Assembly: GCA_038230275.1 (NCBI GenBank)
Contig: JBBRNO010000012.1
Coordinates: forward strand, 1 to 64,000
Direction of reading: 5' to 3'
DNA length: 64,000 bases
From: JANXXV01 sp038230275
GTDB taxonomy: Bacteria; Acidobacteriota; Terriglobia; Bryobacterales; Bryobacteraceae
Below are positions 25,908 through 33,695 of this stretch, in pieces. The position numbers and the translations under genes were made by a program. The notes under the pieces were generated by a model. That model ran no database searches and was not told where the DNA came from. It worked only from the letters and a program-made list of their open reading frames with translations. The stretch's first letter is position 1. Every line of letters begins with the position of its first letter.

Positions 25908-26672
25908 TTAGCTTTTCTCCGTAACCGTGGCCTTGGTTTCCGCCACTGCGGGCCCCAAGTCTTTCTGTGTATCGGGTAACTTCGTAGTCTCAGGCGACCG
26001 CAGTCCCAACTCGCTTTCAAATTGCAGCAGTGCGTCTTCGGCCATCGACTTCTCCATCTGCTCCTCGGCCTCAATGTCGGCAATGCCTTCCCGCGAAAGA
26101 TCGGACGCAACGCGCGTCTTGCCCCTGTTCCGATCAATCTTGTCCTGAATCACGCGCTCAATCTGGCCGAAGTCCGTCGTCACATTCATGTTGAACGTTT
26201 CAGACAGCGCCGCAATCTCGGCCTCTGCCGCGCTCATCTTGAGTTCGGCGTCGTACTTCTGAATCTTGGTTCTTACATCGGCCAACTGATGGCTGGCGTG
26301 CTGAATCTTCTTGAGATTGTTCTCGTACGATTTCTCATGCATCTGCAGCTGGCCAAGGTTTTCATCCAATTCCTTCTTGGCCTTCTGCAATTCCAAAGCG
26401 AACTTGGCGGCAGTCTCGCGGTTGCCGGCCTTCAAATAGGCCTTGGTTTCCGCTTCCATTTTCTGGACATGGGCGCGGCTGCTGTTTACCTGCCGGGTGA
26501 CGCGTTCCACCAGGCCACGATAAGTCTCAAGCCCGACGCGCCCTTCCTTCATCTGTTCCAGGGCGCGATCATGTTCCAATTGCATCTGCGCAATGGGATC
26601 CGCTTCCCAAAAAATATTGGCGATCTTGTTCAACTGGGCGCTGATTGCACCCCAAAACTTACCGAGAATCAC
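25908..26672 (-). CDS. pspA: PspA/IM30 (Vipp1) family protein
   Basis: A 254-residue, almost fully helical protein with the PspA pattern: an amphipathic start (ILGKFWGAISAQLNKIAN), then DPIAQMQLEHDRALEQMKEGRVGLETYRGLVERVTRQVN and long charged coiled-coil helices through ~190. PspA/IM30 belongs to the ESCRT-III superfamily and polymerises on damaged membranes. The start is GTG, with GGGAG 6 bases upstream. It is first in the seven-gene block; no PspF, PspB or PspC gene is seen nearby, so it is not the classic proteobacterial Psp operon. The first ~22 residues and the C-terminal acidic tail differ from E. coli PspA, so it may be a paralogue with a dedicated role. Confidence 0.86.
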   Translation of the reverse strand: MILGKFWGAISAQLNKIANIFWEADPIAQMQLEHDRALEQMKEGRVGLETYRGLVERVTRQVNSSRAHVQKMEAETKAYLKAGNRETAAKFALELQKAKKELDENLGQLQMHEKSYENNLKKIQHASHQLADVRTKIQKYDAELKMSAAEAEIAALSETFNMNVTTDFGQIERVIQDKIDRNRGKTRVASDLSREGIADIEAEEQMEKSMAEDALLQFESELGLRSPETTKLPDTQKDLGPAVAETKATVTEKS

Positions 26673-26706
26673 GGTGTTCTCCCGAGGACTTTGAAATCAA
26701 TGCAAC

Positions 26707-26716
26707 CCTATATAGG
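26707..26716. promoter_or_regulatory. AT-centred palindrome upstream of pspA
   Basis: CCTATATAGG is a perfect 10-base palindrome 35 bases upstream of the pspA start, in a 105-base spacer. On the minus strand TATATA could act as a -10 box, with TTGTAG 15 bases further upstream as a poor -35. No sigma-54 type site is apparent. The call is tentative. Confidence 0.25.
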
Positions 26717-26777
26717 TTACCCGACTCAACTACAAATACGTACGGTCACCCAGAAAAGTTCGATCACAGCCGGTGGA

Positions 26778-28409
26778 TCAAGTCCGGTTGACGAATTCCC
26801 GCAAGACGTTGCGCGTAATGGTGGATACCGATTCATCCACCAGCAACGCCGGAACCCAAGTGATGGAACCGACTGAAAAAACAGCACCACCTATGTCCCG
26901 TTCGTGCAGCACAATTTCCGAACCGCCCTCATCCGGATTCGTCCCTTTGGCCAGTAAGATCGTGTTCGCGGGAGAAGACGCACTGCGCTTATCCGTCTCA
27001 TGCCCGGACGCTCCACCAGGGATTCTCTCGTGCAGCGTCTCCAGGCCAAAGAGGTCGCCGTTGCTCAGGCCTGTCCCGTTAAAGATCCAATGCGCCGCAT
27101 CAATCACCCGGTAGGGCGCCGCTGTCATGATGCCCGTTTCCGTACACACCACTCCAAGCAGATTCGCTTCCGATTCCAGCGTGCGATGCATCCGGCTCTC
27201 ATACTCCACCGATCCATCCTCGGACTTTCCGCCCATCTCGCCATGCAGACTGTGCAGGTGCGAGAGGCAGCGCATGGATCTGTTAAGCGATCCATCTTCT
27301 TGGAAGACGATCTCGCAATTCAAGCCGTTCCCACCCAAATACATCAGCCGTCCGCCGCGATCGAACACCCAGCTCTTCACCTGCTGATACATCTCGCGGC
27401 TCCAATATTCGGGATGCACCGCGATGATCAGCACGCTGTACGAATCCAGCGGAAGCAGGCCGTCGTGCAAATGGCCCTCACCGTAAAGGTCATAGTCAAA
27501 ACCTTCGCGTTCCAGCCAGCCATACAGCCGCCACTCGCCAGGAGCCTGCCCGCACTGTACGCGGCCTTGTACCGGCTCAGTGACTTGCGGATCGTCAAAT
27601 AAATGATTGTTGGGTTCCGGACGGTCGAAGGACAACGGACGATACTCTTCGTCCTTGGGACGCCACGTTCCAAACGGAAGCGGTTTCTGGTAACGATCCA
27701 GATCCTGCCGCGCATTCACCACCGGCGTATCCGGCAACCGGTCGGCATTGATGTAATTACTGCGGCCTCCATAGTTGTTATAGGCGTTCCAGGTGTTGGT
27801 GGACGCAAGCACGGCGATCTTGGCGCACGGTTCCGCCGGTGCGACTACCCAAGGAAAAGAAAATGCGCGGCCCGATGGAGCCAGCGCCCAAAGATAATAC
27901 AACCCGCTGCGCTCAGGCGCGACGATAGTGGGCTTGGCCGGATAGCCATCGCTGTTCCATTTCACGCCTGTCTGCGTGAAGTCGCAATCGGGAAGGATTT
28001 GCCTGTTCGCTTGCGGACCATGCTCGTCGAACCAGCCAATCATCTGGATGAACTCTTTCTCCATCCCGTAACGCCATAGCGAAAGTTGATACTGTTCCAC
28101 TGCGTGGATGCGGAACTCCGCCACTTCCCCGGAGCGGACCCACTTTGGCAGCATGTATCCAACCAAGCCGTCTGAGAGCAGCCGGAATTGAACAGGCTCA
28201 CGCCCGATCTCCACCGTGGATGCCTTTGAGCCGTAGCCGGATTTGGCCAGCGTTACGCGATACATTCCAGCAGGAATGTCGCCCCGAAGCACTCCGCGCG
28301 GGGACGAGCGCAATATGGTGACGGTGCCGCCTGCAAGCGATTCAAACTCGGCGACAACCTCGGATAAGGCGACATACATCTCGTCACTGACATAAGCAAT
28401 TGTGGTCAT
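26778..28409 (-). CDS. N,N-dimethylformamidase large-subunit-like protein
   Basis: A 543-residue protein. The N-terminal ~100 residues form a small beta-sandwich (GGTVTILRSSPRGVLRGDIPAGMYRVTLAKSGYGSKA) like a carboxypeptidase-regulatory or carbohydrate-binding fold. The rest matches the C-terminal region of the dimethylformamidase beta subunit: ASTNTWNAYNNYGGRSNYI, a RPEPNNHLFDD segment, a DYDLYGEGHLHDG stretch and VHPEYWSREMYQQVKSWVFDRGGRLMYLGGNG, which is a glutamine-amidotransferase-like fold. True dimethylformamidase hydrolyses DMF and uses mononuclear iron; whether this homologue does so is unknown. No small-subunit gene is present. It is divergent from the creatininase gene with only 42 bases between. 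Confidence 0.78.
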   Translation of the reverse strand: MTTIAYVSDEMYVALSEVVAEFESLAGGTVTILRSSPRGVLRGDIPAGMYRVTLAKSGYGSKASTVEIGREPVQFRLLSDGLVGYMLPKWVRSGEVAEFRIHAVEQYQLSLWRYGMEKEFIQMIGWFDEHGPQANRQILPDCDFTQTGVKWNSDGYPAKPTIVAPERSGLYYLWALAPSGRAFSFPWVVAPAEPCAKIAVLASTNTWNAYNNYGGRSNYINADRLPDTPVVNARQDLDRYQKPLPFGTWRPKDEEYRPLSFDRPEPNNHLFDDPQVTEPVQGRVQCGQAPGEWRLYGWLEREGFDYDLYGEGHLHDGLLPLDSYSVLIIAVHPEYWSREMYQQVKSWVFDRGGRLMYLGGNGLNCEIVFQEDGSLNRSMRCLSHLHSLHGEMGGKSEDGSVEYESRMHRTLESEANLLGVVCTETGIMTAAPYRVIDAAHWIFNGTGLSNGDLFGLETLHERIPGGASGHETDKRSASSPANTILLAKGTNPDEGGSEIVLHERDIGGAVFSVGSITWVPALLVDESVSTITRNVLREFVNRT

Positions 28410-28451
28410 GTTGGGTTTCGTTCCGCATTATGGCACGGAGAAGGCATAATT

Positions 28452-29207
28452 GTGAGGATGAAACTCTTTGCTGAACTGAATAGGGAACAGATTCGCGCCG
28501 CGGCCTCGGACTCGCTGGTAGTATTGCCGATCGGCGCCACCGAACAGCACGGTCCGCATCTGGCGACCGGTATGGATTTCTTTACGGTGGAATCGCTGGC
28601 GCGCAACGCGGCATCGATTGCATCGGCGCAAATTCCCATTGTGGTTACACCGACGCTGCCCTTCGGATCGTCGCATCACCACTTCGTCTTCGGTGGCACC
28701 ATGTCCTTGAGCACCGAGACTTACTACAAGGTTCTCTATGAGCTGGTGGAATCGCTGGTAACCGATGGCTTCAGCCGGATCTTCCTGCTGAACGGTCATG
28801 GCGGCAATCATGAACTGGCCCAGTTGGCGGCTCGTGATATCGCGCTGAAACATCCAGTGCACGCGGCCGCGGGATCGTATTGGAACATGGCCTGGGAAGC
28901 GTTGGTGGGCGTCGATGCTCACAAGGGCCGCAGGCTGCCCGGACATGCGGGCGACTTTGAAACCTCCATCATGCTTTCGCTGCGGCCTGAGTTGGTAGCC
29001 GCCGACCGCCCTCATCGCGACCCCTCTGGCGACACCGATCCCAGCGGTGCGCAAGCGCCGTTCCGTGACGAACGGTTCGGCTGGTGGAAAGGCATTGGCG
29101 GATTTACCGACAGCCCGGCGCAGGCGGAAGCGGAACGCGGATCGGTGTATCGCGCGGCCATCAGCAAGGCCGTCGCCGATGCGTGGGTCAAGTATTACAA
29201 CTCCTGA
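28452..29207 (+). CDS. Creatininase family amidohydrolase
   Basis: A 251-residue protein of the creatininase/MftE superfamily. Metal-binding residues are visible in GATEQHGPHLATGMDF (Glu, His, Asp), in LNGHGGNHEL (His) and in HAGDFETSIML (Glu). TPTLPFGSSHHHFVFGGTMSL is the usual family stretch. Start: GGAGAAGG at 28437-28444 stands 7 bases before the GTG at 28452; the ATG at 28458 has GAGG directly abutting it, so the GTG is preferred. Homologues open cyclic amides or cleave small peptides. Its divergent pairing with a formamidase-like protein suggests hydrolysis of amide bonds in a shared pathway, which is inference. Confidence 0.87.
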   Translation: MRMKLFAELNREQIRAAASDSLVVLPIGATEQHGPHLATGMDFFTVESLARNAASIASAQIPIVVTPTLPFGSSHHHFVFGGTMSLSTETYYKVLYELVESLVTDGFSRIFLLNGHGGNHELAQLAARDIALKHPVHAAAGSYWNMAWEALVGVDAHKGRRLPGHAGDFETSIMLSLRPELVAADRPHRDPSGDTDPSGAQAPFRDERFGWWKGIGGFTDSPAQAEAERGSVYRAAISKAVADAWVKYYNS

Positions 29208-29845
29208 GCGAAACGCGCTTCCGCAAATCCGTGATCGCGTTCGAAGTGCCGCGGAATGGCGTATAGCACCAAGCCGCCGGTCGCCATATAGTTCTCGCTG
29301 GTGTACAGCATCAACTGGCCAACTCCGATGGTTTTTCGCACCATTCCGCCGAGGAACGGCGCGAATCCGGAGACTGTCGCACCAACCAGATTCAATACGC
29401 CGATGGCCGAAGCGCGTTGGCTCGCCGTCACTACAGCAAAGGCCGATGGCGCTTGGTTGGCGACGATGAAACCCGCGGAACAACCGAAGAACATGGACGC
29501 GATCCGCGTGGCCTCAAGCGTAACGCCGGAACCGATGAGGCGGCAAACTAACAATAAAGCCCGATTCGGCGCAAGGCCGCTCAGAATGGTGAACGTGCTC
29601 CACATGGCAAGGCTGCCCACCACGATCTTCGGTCGCGACCAGCGGTCGCCCAGTATGCCCGCCACCGGCGAACAGGCGCCGGTCAAACCAAGTACGGTGT
29701 CACTGAAACCGAACTATTTCTGCAAAGCGGGGAATAACACGTAGACCACCTGCCGGTCCGCATGGTCCAGCACATAGGCGACCCACAGAAAGGCAATCAA
29801 CGCCCATTCAGGCGCAAGCCAGTGGCGGCCCTCCGGGTTATACAC
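29195..29845 (-). pseudogene. Decayed MFS transporter (premature stop plus internal deletion)
   Basis: The frame from a GTG at 29845 reads an MFS N-terminus (WALIAFLWVAYVLDHADRQVVYVLFPALQK), meets an in-frame TAG at 29714-29716, then continues as FGFSDTVLGLTGACSPVAGILGDRWSRPK and later helices down to 29195. Total coding length is only ~215 codons against ~400 for the family, and the text jumps from the helix-4 area (LLLVCRLIGSG) to a late-helix stretch (GCSAGFIVANQAPSAFAVV), so a middle part is missing. The start overlaps the end of the enolase-superfamily gene, indicating it was the transporter of that operon. The 3' end overlaps the convergent creatininase gene by 13 bases. Confidence 0.8.
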
Positions 29846-30953
29846 GGAACCGGGCGAGCATATTTTCGTCCAGTTCCACCCCCAGGCCCGGGCCCGATGG
29901 CACCCGCATCGCACCATCGCGGAACTCTAAAGTTTCCACCAGCAGATCGTTCTCGTATCCAAGCGGCCCCAGGATGTCGCAGGGGAATTCTTCCGCGCCC
30001 ACGCCTGTGGTTGCCGCCGCAAGATGGGCCATCGCGGCACTGGCCACGCCAAGCTCCAGATTGCTGCCCACCGTGCAGGTGAGGCCCGCGGACTCGGCCA
30101 CCGCCGCGATCTTCCGCGCCGCACCGATGCCGCCGCCCTTGCCGACATAGATGGAGAGAATATCGGCCGCACCCGCCCGCGCCAATGCCATTGCATCCTG
30201 CAGCGTGTTGCAGCTCTCATCCGCCATCACCGGCACAGGAACGTTGCGGCGCACGTCCACCATCCACTGAATGTCCAGCGCGGCAACAGGTTGCTCGGCG
30301 AAGAAAATGTTGCATTCGCCCGCCAGGCGTCGAATCGTCTCAATGGCCACGCGCGGACTCCAGCCTCCGTTCGCATCGATGCCCATCCGGACCGCCGGTC
30401 CAATGGCCGCCCGGACCGCCTTCACGCGCGCAATATCAGCCTGAGGTTCAATGCCCACCTTGACCTTCAAAGCTTTCAACCCTCGCCCCATGGCCCAGCG
30501 GGCAAGTTCGGCGGCGCGCTCCGGCTCCGCTCCCGATACCGACATCTTGATGGGCACCCACTCGCGCACCGCACCGCCCAACAGCCGGTAGACCGGAAGC
30601 CCGGCGGCTTTTCCCAGAATGTCCCAAAGTGCGATTTCGATTCCCGACTTGGTGAATGGATGGCCAAACACGGCGCGGCGCATTTTTACAGTGAGACGTT
30701 CAATGTCCCGCGGATCTTCCCCCACCAGCGCCGGTTCCAGAAAATTGCGAATCACGTGGACCGCGGTGACGTTATCTTCCCCGCTCCAAAGCGCGGTACA
30801 CGAAACTTCGCCCAGCCCGATGATTCCTTCGTCAGTGTGAACCTTCAACATCACAAACGGAGATTCGGAATGCAGCCCGATGCTGCCGCGGATGGTCAAT
30901 TCCGGACGGATGGGAACGTTTACGGGAATGGTTTCGATACTTCGGATTCGCAT
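29838..30953 (-). CDS. Mandelate racemase/muconate lactonizing enzyme family protein
   Basis: A 371-residue enolase-superfamily enzyme. The capping domain is residues 1-120. The barrel carries the KxK motif (LKVKVG, ~165), then metal ligands Asp in GIDANGGWS, Glu in FFAEQPV and Asp in VMADES, and the second catalytic Lys in YVGKGGG. This is the MLE-subgroup arrangement, used for cycloisomerisation, o-succinylbenzoate synthesis, dipeptide epimerisation or N-succinylamino acid racemisation. The operon partners (an aspartoacylase-like deacylase and amidohydrolases) would suit epimerisation of an N-acyl amino acid or a lactone pathway. Specificity cannot be read from sequence alone. Confidence 0.87.
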   Translation of the reverse strand: MRIRSIETIPVNVPIRPELTIRGSIGLHSESPFVMLKVHTDEGIIGLGEVSCTALWSGEDNVTAVHVIRNFLEPALVGEDPRDIERLTVKMRRAVFGHPFTKSGIEIALWDILGKAAGLPVYRLLGGAVREWVPIKMSVSGAEPERAAELARWAMGRGLKALKVKVGIEPQADIARVKAVRAAIGPAVRMGIDANGGWSPRVAIETIRRLAGECNIFFAEQPVAALDIQWMVDVRRNVPVPVMADESCNTLQDAMALARAGAADILSIYVGKGGGIGAARKIAAVAESAGLTCTVGSNLELGVASAAMAHLAAATTGVGAEEFPCDILGPLGYENDLLVETLEFRDGAMRVPSGPGLGVELDENMLARFRV

Positions 30954-30962
30954 ACTTTAAGG

Positions 30963-31655
30963 TTAGAGCACTCCGTATTTTTGGAACACGTCGCGCAGGT
31001 ACGCGCCATTCATCAATTCGGCGCGAGAGCTATCTTCCCGCCTAACTTTGTCGGCCGCCATCTCAATCACTTCGGCGACCATCGCTCTTGGCACCACCAC
31101 CACTCCATCGAAGTCGGCAAACACGAAATCGCCGGCATGCACCAGAACTTCGCCGCACTCCACCGGCACGTTGTAGGCAGTAACGCAGCCGCGGCCCATG
31201 GAATCCACCGGCTTGACCCCGGTAGCGAAAACCGGGAAGCCGAGCTCTTCAATCTTCTGCACATCGCGCACCAGGCCGTCGATGATGGCTCCGCGCGCAC
31301 CGCGGGCTTTCGCGGCCGTCGACAGCAATTCGCCCCAAGGCGCATTGCGGACGGACTTCTGCGTTCCCACCACGGCCACTTCTCCAGGCAGCAGGCTATC
31401 CACTGCCTCAATCTCAATGCTGTAGGGGTCGTCGGGTATATGGTACAGGTCTGAGCAGCTAATGGTTCGCGCCCAACCCGCCACTTTGCATGATGCGTAA
31501 AGCGGCCGCAAAAACTCGCGCATCGCCTGGTTCCGCACGCCCAATTGATCCAAGGAATCCGACACGACGGCCGTATAAAGATTCTTCTCCGCGAATTCGC
31601 AAACCGCCAGATCGTGCCGCAAGCTATGCGATTCAGTTCCGTTCAATATTTGCAT
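30963..31655 (-). CDS. RraA family protein (HMG/CHA aldolase-like)
   Basis: A 230-residue protein with the RraA core: LYTAVVSDSLDQLGVRNQAM, GELLSTAAKARGARGAIIDGLVRDV with the Arg and Asp that bind substrate carboxylate and metal, GFPVFATG, and GDFVFADFDGVVVVPRAM. Family members are class II 4-hydroxy-4-methyl-2-oxoglutarate/4-carboxy-4-hydroxy-2-oxoadipate aldolases or oxaloacetate decarboxylases; only a subset regulate RNase E. In a catabolic operon the aldolase or decarboxylase role is more likely than the RNase inhibitor role. It sits 9 bases upstream of the enolase-superfamily gene. Confidence 0.84.
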   Translation of the reverse strand: MQILNGTESHSLRHDLAVCEFAEKNLYTAVVSDSLDQLGVRNQAMREFLRPLYASCKVAGWARTISCSDLYHIPDDPYSIEIEAVDSLLPGEVAVVGTQKSVRNAPWGELLSTAAKARGARGAIIDGLVRDVQKIEELGFPVFATGVKPVDSMGRGCVTAYNVPVECGEVLVHAGDFVFADFDGVVVVPRAMVAEVIEMAADKVRREDSSRAELMNGAYLRDVFQKYGVL

Positions 31656-31685
31656 CGTTCACCTCAAAGTCAACTATGGCGACCG

Positions 31686-32717
31686 TCAGCCGGTCACCTC
31701 GCTCCAATCCACGTTCTCCGCGATCACAAACAGCGTCTGCCCCTTCACTGGCCGCGCACCCAAATGCAGCATGGCCACCCATCCGGCGCGAGGCGAGAGG
31801 ATATCCAAGGCCGGCGAGGAATGATCGGAGAAATCGTGCAGCCGGCCCAGCAACTCATTTTTCTCAACGGCTTGGCCAGGCTGAATCACAGGTTCCCAAA
31901 CACCGTTTCGCGGCGCGGGAATGTAGGAGTCCAACTTGTCTGCCCGAATCAATCGCGTGGGCTCAGACCCTGCCGGCCGGATCTTGACGATCTCGCCCTC
32001 CAGCAGTCCATAGTGCCGCAGCACATTCTTCGTCCCGTCGTAGGCGTGGCGCACACCCAGCCGGTCAGTGGAGGCGCCCGCGCCAAACTCACTGCCAATG
32101 GTTACCTTTCCTTCCGCCTCGGCTTCGTCAGTCAACAGGCCGGAAGCCATGGCGCTGGAATAGATCATCACGATGCTTGTATCGAACAACCGCGAAACCA
32201 GTGCGATCTCCGCCTGTTGCTTCGGATCGGGGATGGGATGAAACGAGGTGCAGTGCGGAAACGCGCCCTCCATTCCACCGGAATGAATGTCGATAACCAC
32301 GCGGCCCAAGGGGAAGATGCGCGTCTTGACGAAATCAGCGATACGCGAGGAAATGGTGCCCCGCGGATTCCCCGGAAACGCGCGGTTCATGTTCACGCCG
32401 TCCAGCGGCGAGGTACGCGAGTTGGCGACGCATGCGCTCTCACTCAACTGCGGCATCAGCACCACGCGCCCGGACATCTGCGCAGGGTCCAGGTCTGTGC
32501 AGAGGCGCTTCAAACCCACCTGCCCCTCGTATTCATTGCCATGGGTACCTCCGAAACAGATTACTCCGTTCGGATTCGGCCCACGCAATCCATTGATCAC
32601 GGTGAGCGGAACAACCGAGTATCCCCACGATCCATCCAGGTGAAAGGCAACCTGGTAGTGATGTTTCCCGGGCAGGTCAAAATCAATATCGCCGAAGTTG
32701 TGAATGACAGTAGGCAT
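31686..32717 (-). CDS. Succinylglutamate desuccinylase/aspartoacylase family deacylase
   Basis: A 343-residue M14-like zinc deacylase. Zinc ligands are His and Glu in GGTHGNEYEG and His in DIHSGG; substrate-carboxylate binding fits the Arg in NMNRAFPGN. A C-terminal beta domain follows (~255 onward, APRNGVWEPVIQPGQAVEKNELLGRL), as in ectoine-hydrolysis DoeB-type and related deacylases. It removes an acyl group from an amino acid in the cytosol. In this operon it could supply the amino acid whose racemisation or further breakdown the neighbours perform. Confidence 0.87.
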   Translation of the reverse strand: MPTVIHNFGDIDFDLPGKHHYQVAFHLDGSWGYSVVPLTVINGLRGPNPNGVICFGGTHGNEYEGQVGLKRLCTDLDPAQMSGRVVLMPQLSESACVANSRTSPLDGVNMNRAFPGNPRGTISSRIADFVKTRIFPLGRVVIDIHSGGMEGAFPHCTSFHPIPDPKQQAEIALVSRLFDTSIVMIYSSAMASGLLTDEAEAEGKVTIGSEFGAGASTDRLGVRHAYDGTKNVLRHYGLLEGEIVKIRPAGSEPTRLIRADKLDSYIPAPRNGVWEPVIQPGQAVEKNELLGRLHDFSDHSSPALDILSPRAGWVAMLHLGARPVKGQTLFVIAENVDWSEVTG

Positions 32718-32741
32718 AATAATTTGGCACTCTACAGGGTA

Positions 32742-33590
32742 CTAAACGCCGATTCCCAGAATTCCCAATGTGTCGCGATGGAACATCTGCTCCATCTTGT
32801 CCATATTCAGGCGCGGCAGCTTGGTCCCTTCCAACATATCGTTCAGGCCGCGCATGCCATCCAGCGTGCCTTGCACCGTGGTGAAAGGGTAGTCGGTGCC
32901 GAAGAGCACTTTGTTCCACACGCCGTACTCCTGCACCAGCATCAGCGAATGATAGAGCTGGAACGGACGGTAGTAGAGCGCGGAGCAATCGGCATAGACG
33001 TTTGGATGCTTTCGAATGGTGACCACGCACTCGCCTTCATACGGATGGCTCAAGTGAGCCAGAATGATCTTGACCTTCGGGAAGCGTGTGGCAACATCGT
33101 CCAGCAGCCGCGGGATGGTGCATTCCAGCGGCGCCTGCGCCACAAAAGTGGTCCCGGTATGCAGCAGAACAGGGAGCGCGTGCTTGGTGGCGTACTCCCA
33201 AATGTAATCGAAGCGGCGGTCGTTCGGCATGAAACCCGCGTACATGGAAAGCAGTTTGATGCCTTTCAATTTCAGATCCTGATGGCCTTCGATCATCTCA
33301 TCCTGCCAGCCGGGTTGCGTTGGATCGATAGAGAGAAATCCAAGCAGCCGGTCCGGCTGGGTGGCCACGTAGGCCGCCACTTCCCGATCCGGAACCCAGA
33401 GCCCGGACAGCTTCGCTTTTCCGCCGAAGACCACCGATTTGCCACACTCCGCCGACGTGGCTGAATAATCGCCCCACCGCACCGTCATATCCACTTCCAC
33501 ATCGCCGCGCGCGCGAATGGCCTGGTTTTTGAAATCTTCAGTGAAGTGCTTCGGATACTCCCAAAAGTGGCTGTGGATATCGACGATCAT
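32742..33590 (-). CDS. Amidohydrolase (ACMSD/TIM-barrel metal-dependent hydrolase type)
   Basis: A 282-residue Amidohydro_2 protein. The metal-binding HxH is at the very start (VDIHSHFW), followed by His in LLHTGTT, His in ILAHLSHP and the catalytic Asp in LFGTDYPF. The layout fits 2-pyrone-4,6-dicarboxylate lactonase and aminocarboxymuconate-semialdehyde decarboxylase relatives. The reaction is either hydrolysis or nonoxidative decarboxylation. Together with the RraA-like aldolase and the enolase-superfamily enzyme it suggests breakdown of a cyclic or aromatic-derived acid, as an alternative to the N-acyl amino acid reading. Confidence 0.83.
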   Translation of the reverse strand: MIVDIHSHFWEYPKHFTEDFKNQAIRARGDVEVDMTVRWGDYSATSAECGKSVVFGGKAKLSGLWVPDREVAAYVATQPDRLLGFLSIDPTQPGWQDEMIEGHQDLKLKGIKLLSMYAGFMPNDRRFDYIWEYATKHALPVLLHTGTTFVAQAPLECTIPRLLDDVATRFPKVKIILAHLSHPYEGECVVTIRKHPNVYADCSALYYRPFQLYHSLMLVQEYGVWNKVLFGTDYPFTTVQGTLDGMRGLNDMLEGTKLPRLNMDKMEQMFHRDTLGILGIGV

Positions 33591-33695
33591 CTAGGTTATC
33601 GTAACTTAGCTACTTCCTGGACCGGCAAGGGAGACGCCTGATTTCCCGCCCTTTGGACGAAATCGCGCTGGGGCGTCCTGGAGAGTTGGCCCGTT

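Noticed and set aside
24180..26672. Classic phage-shock (pspABC/pspF) operon
   Set aside because: No PspB, PspC or PspF homologue and no sigma-54-like promoter was found; the neighbours are transport and AAA genes instead.
31545..33464. 639-residue plus-strand open frame
   Set aside because: Lies antisense to three well-supported genes (RraA-like, deacylase, amidohydrolase); His/Gln/Arg-rich text shows it is a shadow of their codon bias.
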